A DNA stretch of 8,387 nt from NCBI GenBank assembly GCA_022615465.1, contig JAKEGR010000038.1, positions 1-8,387 on the forward strand. Direction: 5' to 3'. The notes below the pieces were generated by a model that did not search any database, was not told the DNA's origin, and saw only the letters and a program-made list of their open reading frames with translations. Positions 1 to 5,577 of the stretch are shown one piece after another. The stretch is from Planctomycetota bacterium. GTDB taxonomy: Bacteria; Planctomycetota; Planctomycetia; Pirellulales; Lacipirellulaceae. A program made the translations under genes and the position numbers. The stretch's first letter is position 1. Every line of letters starts with the position of its first letter.

Positions 1-221
1 AGGGCCAGGCGTGGCAAACCTGGAACGGCGAGATGCGTTCCCTGCTTCCAGAACAACAGGTGAAACGCGGCGCCGAACGGGGCAGTTGGGATCCGCGCGG
101 CGATCGCTGGGGAAGTTACGGCGGCAGGCTCTACGTCACGTGCCTGTCGCTGTATATCCTCGAAGTCTATTATCGTCACTTGCCGCTCTATCAAACCGGC
201 TTGCTCGATGGCGCGGGTTGA
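1..221 (+). CDS. Prenyltransferase/squalene-oxidase-repeat protein, C-terminal fragment
   Basis: Only the last 72 or so codons are present; the reading frame is open to the left edge, with codons starting at position 3, so the gene begins outside the window. The visible peptide has W-x-x-W-N (WQTWN), then Q-x-x-x-G-x-x-x-GSWDP, then GGRLYVTCLSLYILEVYYRHLPLY. The pattern of Q, GSW and GGR-Y-T-x-L-S-x-x-x-LE-x-YYR-x-LPLY is typical of the last alpha-alpha repeat in large planctomycete proteins annotated as prenyltransferase/squalene-oxidase-repeat proteins. These have a terpene-cyclase-like alpha/alpha barrel of mostly unknown substrate, so catalytic function cannot be judged from this fragment. 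The TGA stop at 219-221 touches the stop of the convergent regulator gene. The family call is recognition from memory. Confidence 0.78.
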   Translation, partial: GQAWQTWNGEMRSLLPEQQVKRGAERGSWDPRGDRWGSYGGRLYVTCLSLYILEVYYRHLPLYQTGLLDGAG

Positions 222-224
222 TCA
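219..224. other. Back-to-back stop codons of two convergent genes (TGATCA)
   Basis: The palindrome TGATCA holds the TGA stop of the prenyltransferase-repeat gene on the plus strand (219-221) and the TGA stop of the sigma-54 activator on the minus strand (222-224). There is no intergenic base between them, so any terminator for either gene must lie inside the other coding region. Confidence 0.85.
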
Positions 225-2252
225 ATCCCCGAGCGACCTATTCTCAACCAATTCATAGCGGCGAATCTTGCGATCCAACGTGGATCGCTCGATGCCCAGG
301 ATGGATGCTGCGCGGCTCTTATTCCAGTCTGTCCGTTGCAAGGTATCGAGAATATGCTGCCGCTCTACGTCAGCCAACGAGGCCGGCTCCGATTTTGCCG
401 GCCGTCCCTCGGCCGGGCCGGTATCCGTGTCGCCAGCCGTGCGGAGCGTCGAAAGCACCAAATCATCGTGGTCGATGTACTCACCACGGCTCAATACCAC
501 TGCCCGTTCGATCACGTTCTTCAACTCGCGCACGTTTCCCGGCCAGCGGTAGCGCAGCAGTTCTTCCATTGCGCGAGGCGTAAATCCCCTGATCTTACTG
601 GCGGTCTCGGTGATGAAGCGATGCAAGAAATATTCGGCGAGTTCGGGAATATCCTCCGGCCGTTTCCGTAGCGATGGAACAACAATTTCCAGGACGTGGA
701 GCCGGAAATACAAGTCTCGGCGGAATCTCCCTTCGGCAACGTCTTTCTCCAAATCGCGATTGGTTGCCGCGATCACTCGCACGTCCACCTTGATCGCGTC
801 ACTCCCCCCCACGCGCTCGAACGGGTGCCCCTCCAGCACTCGCAGGAACTTCGCCTGGATCGTCGCGCTCATCTCGCCGATCTCATCCAGCATCACCGTG
901 CCCTTGTCGGCCGCTTCGAACTTGCCGATCTTGCGTTCGGTCGCCCCGGTGAACGCACCCTTCTCATGCCCAAAGAGTTCGCTCTCGAGGAGCGTTTCCG
1001 AGAGTGCCGCGCAGTTCAAGCAAACAAACGGGCCTTTACGGCGCGGCGAGGAATAATGTACGGCCCGCGCCACCAGCTCTTTGCCAACGCCGCTCTCGCC
1101 GCGGATCAACACGGTCGCCCGGCTGGGCGCCGCGAGGGCAATGTCGTGCTCAACCTGCCGCATCAACTCACTCGATCCGACGATCTCGCTCTCGGCTCCC
1201 AGTCGCTCACGGAGTTGCTCATTCTCATCGCGAATCTGATTGAGGTTCTCGGCAAGTTCCTGTTGCCGGCTGAGATTGTCGAGCGCCACCGCCACCGTGT
1301 CGGCCACGGCCAGCGTAAATTCCAAATCATCGGGATCGGTTGGTCGGCCCACATCCGTCGAATACAGGTGAATGACCCCGAGCACCTTGCCACTGCTGCG
1401 GATTGGCGCGCAGATTACGCTTGTCGCAAGAATTTCTCCCTTGCTGTCTCGGCTGCCAAGCTGGCTGTCGTCCATGATGTTCCGAGCCAGGACTGCCTGA
1501 CCGTCGCGCATCACCGTGGATGCCAGAAACTGCGACACACGATGATACCGATGGGGCGAATCGCTACGCGACGCCACCAAGTCGAGTTGATCGACGTTTT
1601 TCGCGGTCGGCCGGCGAGATGGCAACAGCACTCCGCCGGCGTCCGCTTGCGTTCCCTCGAACAGACCATCCAACGCCGTGTTAGCCAGCGTGATCACATC
1701 GGTTGCCTTTGCCAATTCGAACGCCAGTCGGCACAGGTTCGCCGCCGCGCGTCCGACCTTGGGCAGCGAAACATCAACTTCCTCCTCCTCCGGTGGTTCG
1801 AGAAAACGGCTCTGCCCGCGCCGGTGCGTGATCGTTGTCGGTTCGTACGTTTCGAGGACGCTTTCATCGTCGCTGTCGCTTGCGGTCGGATCCTGGTCGT
1901 TCTCGACATCCTGCGAGGATCGCAACAACGTATGCGAATCGGGAAATGCCTGCGACAAGTCATGCACAAACGCCAGGTGCGAATTGCCAATCCGCAGGAC
2001 ATCACCTGCTTGTAGTTGATAATCCGATAGAACCCGCTGCCCATCGACTACCGTGCCGTTGCGGCTATCGAGATCGCGCAGCGTCCACTGCCCTTGCGTC
2101 TGGAATACTTCGGCATGGTTGCGGCTGCAACGTTCATCCTTGACGACGATCGCATTCGTGGGTGCGCGGCCAATCGTAATTGACTCGCCATCGACCAGCC
2201 GAAATACGTCGGTCCATTTCGAGCCTTCACGAATTACCAGGTATGCCGTCAT
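222..2252 (-). CDS. Sigma-54-dependent transcriptional activator, FHA-GAF-AAA+-Fis architecture
   Basis: A 676-residue bacterial enhancer-binding protein that would remodel sigma-54 RNA polymerase by ATP hydrolysis. In order: an FHA domain (about 5-100) with GR at 28-29, SRNH at 43-46 and SRNGT at 63-67, the pThr-binding loop residues; an acidic linker (about 105-165); a GAF sensor domain (about 168-328); a short coiled coil (about 329-355); the AAA+ domain (about 356-585); and a Fis-type helix-turn-helix (about 629-668). The AAA+ domain has Walker A GESGVGKE at 385-392, the sigma-54 loop GAFTGA at 432-437, Walker B MLDE at 454-457, arginine-finger region FRRD near 511 and WPGNVREL at 570-577, so it looks fully active. 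There is no receiver domain, so input is probably Ser/Thr phosphorylation read by FHA plus a small ligand at GAF. ATG at 2252 is preferred to TTG at 2273 because the FHA fold starts just after it; no strong Shine-Dalgarno is visible. Target genes are unknown. Confidence 0.93.
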   Translation of the reverse strand: MTAYLVIREGSKWTDVFRLVDGESITIGRAPTNAIVVKDERCSRNHAEVFQTQGQWTLRDLDSRNGTVVDGQRVLSDYQLQAGDVLRIGNSHLAFVHDLSQAFPDSHTLLRSSQDVENDQDPTASDSDDESVLETYEPTTITHRRGQSRFLEPPEEEEVDVSLPKVGRAAANLCRLAFELAKATDVITLANTALDGLFEGTQADAGGVLLPSRRPTAKNVDQLDLVASRSDSPHRYHRVSQFLASTVMRDGQAVLARNIMDDSQLGSRDSKGEILATSVICAPIRSSGKVLGVIHLYSTDVGRPTDPDDLEFTLAVADTVAVALDNLSRQQELAENLNQIRDENEQLRERLGAESEIVGSSELMRQVEHDIALAAPSRATVLIRGESGVGKELVARAVHYSSPRRKGPFVCLNCAALSETLLESELFGHEKGAFTGATERKIGKFEAADKGTVMLDEIGEMSATIQAKFLRVLEGHPFERVGGSDAIKVDVRVIAATNRDLEKDVAEGRFRRDLYFRLHVLEIVVPSLRKRPEDIPELAEYFLHRFITETASKIRGFTPRAMEELLRYRWPGNVRELKNVIERAVVLSRGEYIDHDDLVLSTLRTAGDTDTGPAEGRPAKSEPASLADVERQHILDTLQRTDWNKSRAASILGIERSTLDRKIRRYELVENRSLGD

Positions 2253-2353
2253 GGAAAAGCAACAGGGGGACAAGCCAGCACCGGTGGCCGATAGGCAATT
2301 GGATCACGCACCTCTCAGGGCAACCTCACGACGCACGGGGGTGCCGCCACTGA

Positions 2354-2367
2354 GGCCACCCCTGGCC
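2354..2367. repeat. Short inverted repeat GGCCA-CCCC-TGGCC
   Basis: A perfect 5-bp stem with a 4-base loop, about 100 bp upstream of the sigma-54 activator start. It may be extended by GCCG/CGGC flanks with an asymmetric internal bulge. It could be an operator half-site pair or a hairpin; at this size and GC content it could also be chance. Confidence 0.25.
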
Positions 2368-2506
2368 ACGGCCCGCAGAACGCCCCCTCTACAACTTATT
2401 CCGGATGGGGGGCTGGATTCAAGTCGTGTGGCACAGAACCGCCCAGCCCATCAAGGGTTACGGCGATTCGCCTGGCTTGGCTCAGAACAGGAGTCACGCG
2501 GCAGCC

Positions 2507-2524
2507 ACGGCGGAAAACCGCGGT
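2507..2524. repeat. Imperfect dyad ACGGCGG-AAAA-CCGCGGT
   Basis: The two seven-base arms pair at six of seven positions around an AAAA centre. It sits near the middle of the divergent intergenic region, 255 bp from the activator start, where an operator or an enhancer-binding-protein site could lie. Binding by the neighbouring Fis-type regulator is only a guess. Confidence 0.28.
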
Positions 2525-2562
2525 ATTAGTGGGTTGGGCGCCCCCGGAAGGTCGTATTTCCC

Positions 2563-2578
2563 CCGGCAAAGCTGCCGG
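2563..2578. repeat. Perfect inverted repeat CCGGCA-AAGC-TGCCGG
   Basis: A perfect 6-bp stem with a 4-base loop, ending 13 bp upstream of the candidate -35 hexamer of the DUF1598-type gene. The position fits an operator or activator site. No T-tract follows, so it does not look like an intrinsic terminator. Confidence 0.35.
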
Positions 2579-2591
2579 ACGACGAAAATTG

Positions 2592-2620
2592 TTGAAACCA
2601 CCGTGTTTAGCGACTAATCT
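2592..2620 (+). promoter_or_regulatory. Candidate sigma-70-type promoter for the DUF1598-type gene
   Basis: TTGAAA at 2592-2597 matches the -35 consensus at five of six positions. It is followed after exactly 17 bp by TAATCT at 2615-2620, which matches only three of six -10 positions but keeps the important A2 and T6. Transcription would start near 2627 and give a leader of about 114 nucleotides. The weak -10 keeps confidence low. Confidence 0.33.
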
Positions 2621-2668
2621 GGAGTAAGAAAGGTTGTCGATCCGCTTGCGGTTCAACCACCACCAATC

Positions 2669-2685
2669 AATCTGGGAAACAGATT
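2669..2685 (+). promoter_or_regulatory. Leader stem-loop AATCTG-GGAAA-CAGATT
   Basis: A perfect 6-bp stem with a 5-base purine loop, 56 bp upstream of the chosen ATG of the DUF1598-type gene. It is the middle of three consecutive inverted repeats in the predicted leader. The same AATCTG sequence also occurs at 2616-2621 and could in principle compete for CAGATT if transcription starts further upstream. Confidence 0.35.
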
Positions 2686-2693
2686 CGCGTCCG

Positions 2694-2717
2694 TTGTTGG
2701 ATCGTACGATCCGGCAA
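2694..2717. promoter_or_regulatory. 24-bp dyad with a 14-bp perfect palindrome, just upstream of the RBS
   Basis: The core GGATCGTACGATCC (2699-2712) is a perfect palindrome. The symmetry extends outward to TTG (2694-2696) and CAA (2715-2717), so 10 of 12 half-site pairs match; the two unmatched pairs become G-U wobbles in RNA. It ends 10 bp before the GGAGG ribosome binding site. It could be a dimeric repressor operator, or an RNA hairpin with a GUAC loop that affects translation. Confidence 0.5.
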
Positions 2718-2727
2718 AGGGGGCGAT

Positions 2728-2732
2728 GGAGG
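2728..2732 (+). promoter_or_regulatory. Ribosome binding site deciding the DUF1598-type start
   Basis: GGAGG followed by an 8-base spacer and ATG at 2741. The upstream in-frame ATG at 2726 has only a G-run two bases before it and would place this site inside the coding sequence, so 2741 is preferred. Confidence 0.6.
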
Positions 2733-2740
2733 CAATCGGT

Positions 2741-4105
2741 ATGTCCCGTGGCTTAAGTCTTAACTTGATTCGACGGCACACGCTGCTGATCCTTGCAGCC
2801 ACGTTTTGCTGTTCTGTCAGTGTTGCACAAGTAAGGCCGTTCTTCCCTACTGCCACGGTTGGTGGCGTGAAGATTGATGCCGATGGCGTCGTCTCGAATC
2901 CGGAAGTGGCGGAGCTTGGCGAACTACAAGCCGCCTGGCAAAGAGGGATCGCGGAAGTGCCCGCTGACCTCCAGCAACCGGCCGAGCTCCGCTTTATCTC
3001 GCTCCGCAAGGTCGAGGAACAAATTGCTGCCGCTCGCGCCGCAAATGTGGAACTTCCCGAAGCTGTACAATACCTCGGCGGTTTGCAGCGTGTGCGGTAC
3101 GTGCTGGTGTACCCTGAACGCAAGGATATCGTGCTCGCTGGCCCGGCGGAAGGGTGGCGCGTCGATGATCGGCGCGGCAACGTCGTTGGCTCGACGACCG
3201 CCCGCCCCGTCCTCCTGCTCGACGATCTGATGGTCGCGCTACGCGTGGCCGAGTCGTCCAACGCCAGCGGCATTAGCTGCTCGATCGATCCGACGCCCGA
3301 GGGCCTCCTGCGCATGCGGCAGCTTTCCGGCCAACTGTCGGCCCGCGATGGCGTTGAATTGGCGGCCCGTCAGATGGAAGAAGCAGTCGGCCCGCAGGCG
3401 ATCACGATCACAGGTGTTCCGGCCACAAGCCACTTCGCTCGCGCAATTGTTGCCGCCGACTTCCGCATGAAGCGCCTGGCCATGAATTTTGAGCCGGCCC
3501 CGGTGGACGGTCTGCCGAGCTTTCTGGAGATGGTTCGCTCTCGACGTGCCGGACTCCACAACATGATGCCACGGTGGTGGCTTGCGGCCAACTACGAGCC
3601 GCTCCGTCGCGATGAACAGGGTCTCGCCTGGGAACTCCGCGGCCAAGGCGTGAAGTGTCTTACGGAGCAGGATTTCCTTAGCCATGCAGGGCAACGCGAG
3701 CACACAGGCAAGGCCGACGCGACGGCGCAACAATGGGCCGATAACTTCACCGCGAAGTTTGACGAGCTTTCCCGCGAAGATTCCACGTTTGGCGCGCTCC
3801 GTAACGTGATGGACCTGGCGGTGGTGGGCGCGCTGCTGGCCAAGGAAGGATTGATGGAAGCTTCTCGACTCGATGCACCAAACCTCCTGGGCAACGAACG
3901 GCTCGCCGAGTTTCCTGCGCCGCGCAGCGTCGCTTCCCAAGCCAGCTTCGTTAAGGCCGGCCATAACTGGATCGTCAGCGTTTCGGGCGGTGTGCAGATA
4001 TTCCCCTGGCAAGTGGCCGATCGCACGGAACTAGCGACCGATCTGGCCAGCCCCCGCGACGGGCAACCAGCCGCGCACGAAACTGCCTGGTACTGGCAGA
4101 AATGA
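2741..4105 (+). CDS. Secreted DUF1598-type planctomycete protein of unknown function
   Basis: A 454-residue protein with a clear signal peptide: basic n-region (SRGLSLNLIRRH), hydrophobic core (TLLILAATFCCSVS) and a probable cleavage near residues 28-30 (SVA-Q). No lipobox is seen. The mature part has RYVLVYPERKDIVLAGPAEGW (about 119-139) and, about 40 residues on, ISCSIDPTPEGL (178-189), the segments by which I recognise DUF1598, a family known mainly from planctomycetes and without assigned function. Further on is a Trp/Met-rich stretch NMMPRWWLAANYEPL (274-288) and a helical region around 325-375. No catalytic motif is visible. The gene stands alone between a divergent regulator and an unrelated flavoprotein 145 bp downstream. 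The structured leader at 2632-2717 suggests it is regulated. The protein is probably periplasmic or secreted. The family call is from memory. Confidence 0.8.
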   Translation: MSRGLSLNLIRRHTLLILAATFCCSVSVAQVRPFFPTATVGGVKIDADGVVSNPEVAELGELQAAWQRGIAEVPADLQQPAELRFISLRKVEEQIAAARAANVELPEAVQYLGGLQRVRYVLVYPERKDIVLAGPAEGWRVDDRRGNVVGSTTARPVLLLDDLMVALRVAESSNASGISCSIDPTPEGLLRMRQLSGQLSARDGVELAARQMEEAVGPQAITITGVPATSHFARAIVAADFRMKRLAMNFEPAPVDGLPSFLEMVRSRRAGLHNMMPRWWLAANYEPLRRDEQGLAWELRGQGVKCLTEQDFLSHAGQREHTGKADATAQQWADNFTAKFDELSREDSTFGALRNVMDLAVVGALLAKEGLMEASRLDAPNLLGNERLAEFPAPRSVASQASFVKAGHNWIVSVSGGVQIFPWQVADRTELATDLASPRDGQPAAHETAWYWQK

Positions 4106-4118
4106 GCCGATGATTCCA

Positions 4119-4155
4119 GGTGGTCAGGCCGTGGCGCACCCGCGACTTGACCTCC
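4119..4155 (+). terminator. Weak candidate hairpin after the DUF1598-type gene
   Basis: GGTGGTCA (4119-4126) and TGACCTCC (4148-4155) pair at seven of eight positions across a 21-base loop, starting 14 bp after the stop codon. There is no T-tract, so it would be an atypical or factor-assisted terminator at best. The rest of the 145-bp gap up to 4250 shows no other feature. Confidence 0.22.
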
Positions 4156-4250
4156 GCCGCCCCCCCTAGCCCGAACATTGTTCCTTGCGCGTTCTCGCAT
4201 GAGGATTGGGGACTTCTTGCGGAATAGGGTGTTCTTCACGTTCACAGTCC

Positions 4251-5558
4251 ATGCCGGAACCACGCGAAACACTTGAGCAGTTCGATGTGCTTGTGGTCGG
4301 TGCCGGTGCGGCCGGGCTGATGGCTGCTGCCCGCAGCGCCGAACGCGGCCGACGGACGTTGCTATTGGAAAAAAACCGCAAGCCGGGCGTGAAAATACTG
4401 ATATCGGGCGGTACGCGGTGCAACATCACGCACGACTGCGATGCGGCGGGCATCATCGCGGCCTTTGGGTCCGCGGGGTCGTTCCTCCATTCGCCGTTGG
4501 CTGCCCTTGGACCGCGCGAACTCGTTGAACTTTTCGAGGCCGAGGGGTTGAGGACCAACGTGGAGCCAAGCGGCAAGATATTTCCTCAGACTGATCGGGC
4601 CGTTGATGTGCTGAACGCGTTGCTGCAAAGGCTCCACCGCAGCGGGGCGGAGCTTTCGCTCGGTGAAGCAGTCACCGACATCGGGCGTGATGATGGTACG
4701 TTTCGCGTGGAGACGAAGCAGCGGATGCTGACCTGTGACAAACTGGTAATCACCACGGGCGGCAAGAGCTATCCTGGCTGCGGCACGACAGGCGACGGGT
4801 ATGTCTGGCTCGCTGGGCTTGGCCATACCATCCGCCGGCCGCGGCCCGCGCTCGTGCCGCTGTTGAGCGAAGACCGATGGGTGCGCGAATTGGCGGGCGT
4901 CACGGTTCCGGACGTTCTGGTCCGAGTCGTCAAGCGGCAAACGGATCGCGGTGAGGAGAAACGGCCTATCGGACAACGACATGGTGCCCGCAAGTCGTCT
5001 GGCACTCTGATCGAGCGTCGTGGCTCGCTGCTGTTTACTCACTTTGGACTGTCGGGCCCCGCGGTGCTGGATGTTAGTCGCGCGGTGACTGGCACGGCTC
5101 ACCCACGCGAAGTTTTACTCAGCATCGATTTTGTGCCGGATCTCCGAAGCGAACCGCTCGATGACGAGCTTCGTCTGGCGGCAGCAGCTGACGGCAAACG
5201 GCTGGTCGCCAATCTCGTGGCGGAAAAATTGCCGCGGCGACTCGTCGATGCGCTGCTGGCTCGCGCAGAAACGCCACACGATCGCCGCTCGGCCGAATGG
5301 ACCAGGTCCGAGCGATCACGACTCATTGAACAATTGAAGAATTGCGAAATCGGTGTGACGGGGAGTCGCGGCTTCGACAAGGCCGAGGTCACTGCGGGTG
5401 GCGTGGCCCTCGAAGAAGTGGATTCGCGTACCATGCAAAGCAAGCTCGTGCCGAATATGTATTTGGCCGGCGAGATTCTCGACCTGGATGGATTTATCGG
5501 CGGTTACAATTTCCAGGCGGCCTTCAGCACCGGTTGGCTGGCGGGCGATCGTGTGTGA
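4251..5558 (+). CDS. FAD-dependent oxidoreductase, HI0933/YhiN family
   Basis: A 435-residue flavoprotein of the HI0933/YhiN group (also annotated as aminoacetone-oxidase-family FAD-binding enzymes), whose physiological substrate is not well established. The N-terminal dinucleotide-binding motif GAGAAG is at 17-22, with the acidic residue ending the second beta strand in LLLEK at 37-41. Family signatures are SGGTRCNITHD (52-62), TTGGKSYPGCGTTGDGY (168-184), LLFTHFGLSGPAVLDVSR (260-277) and the C-terminal FAD-closing segment MYLAGEILDLDGFIGGYNFQAAFSTGWLAG (403-432). All are intact. A basic stretch around 228-258 (many K/R, just before LLFTHFG) looks like a loop insertion. ATG at 4251 is preferred to TTG at 4206 because the Rossmann strand starts about ten residues later and the extra 15 residues are low-complexity; no clear Shine-Dalgarno is seen. 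The protein has no signal peptide and is probably cytoplasmic. Confidence 0.92.
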   Translation: MPEPRETLEQFDVLVVGAGAAGLMAAARSAERGRRTLLLEKNRKPGVKILISGGTRCNITHDCDAAGIIAAFGSAGSFLHSPLAALGPRELVELFEAEGLRTNVEPSGKIFPQTDRAVDVLNALLQRLHRSGAELSLGEAVTDIGRDDGTFRVETKQRMLTCDKLVITTGGKSYPGCGTTGDGYVWLAGLGHTIRRPRPALVPLLSEDRWVRELAGVTVPDVLVRVVKRQTDRGEEKRPIGQRHGARKSSGTLIERRGSLLFTHFGLSGPAVLDVSRAVTGTAHPREVLLSIDFVPDLRSEPLDDELRLAAAADGKRLVANLVAEKLPRRLVDALLARAETPHDRRSAEWTRSERSRLIEQLKNCEIGVTGSRGFDKAEVTAGGVALEEVDSRTMQSKLVPNMYLAGEILDLDGFIGGYNFQAAFSTGWLAGDRV

Positions 5559-5577
5559 TGGCAGAACAAAAGCAGCT

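Larger units (their letters stand above)
2253..2740. promoter_or_regulatory. 488-bp divergent intergenic region with many inverted repeats
   Basis: This region lies between the start of the sigma-54 activator (minus) and the DUF1598-type gene (plus), so it should hold both promoters. I found no convincing gene; the short frames at 2405-2617 and 2396-2656 have no recognisable family. By eye it contains inverted repeats at 2354-2367, 2507-2524, 2563-2578, 2632-2658, 2669-2685 and 2694-2717, and a candidate plus-strand promoter at 2592-2620. For the minus gene a very weak sigma-70-like pair (TTGAAT at 2417-2422, TAAGTT at 2393-2398, 18-bp spacer) is the best I see. No canonical sigma-54 -24/-12 element was found on either strand. 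Confidence 0.6.

Noticed and set aside
11..583. A 190-codon plus-strand frame running across the first gene junction
   Set aside because: It crosses two well-supported genes in other frames and gives an Arg/Pro/Ser-rich peptide with no recognisable feature.
696..2015. A 439-codon open frame on the plus strand opposite the sigma-54 activator
   Set aside because: It is fully antisense to a gene with intact FHA, GAF, AAA+ and Fis motifs. The translation shows no family and looks like a codon-bias shadow in GC-rich DNA.
2253..2273. TTG start adding seven residues to the sigma-54 activator
   Set aside because: The added MSPCCFS lies before the FHA fold and the internal ATG is the better codon; the TTG has no Shine-Dalgarno.
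2429..2443. TGGCAC resembling the -24 half of a sigma-54 promoter
   Set aside because: After the 5-base spacer the -12 position reads CGCC, not TTGC, and the essential GC is one base out of register.
2541..2566. Direct repeat CCCCCGG at 2541-2547 and 2560-2566
   Set aside because: Seven bases of pure G/C in GC-rich DNA are weak evidence, and the second copy overlaps the better-supported inverted repeat at 2563-2578.
2396..2656. Short frames in the intergenic region (2396-2656 minus, 2405-2617 plus)
   Set aside because: They overlap each other and the inverted repeats, lack good ribosome binding sites, and show no family or membrane pattern.
3239..4012. A 257-codon open frame on the minus strand opposite the DUF1598-type gene
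   Set aside because: Shadow frame: the plus strand has a signal peptide, a good ribosome binding site and family segments; the minus frame has none.
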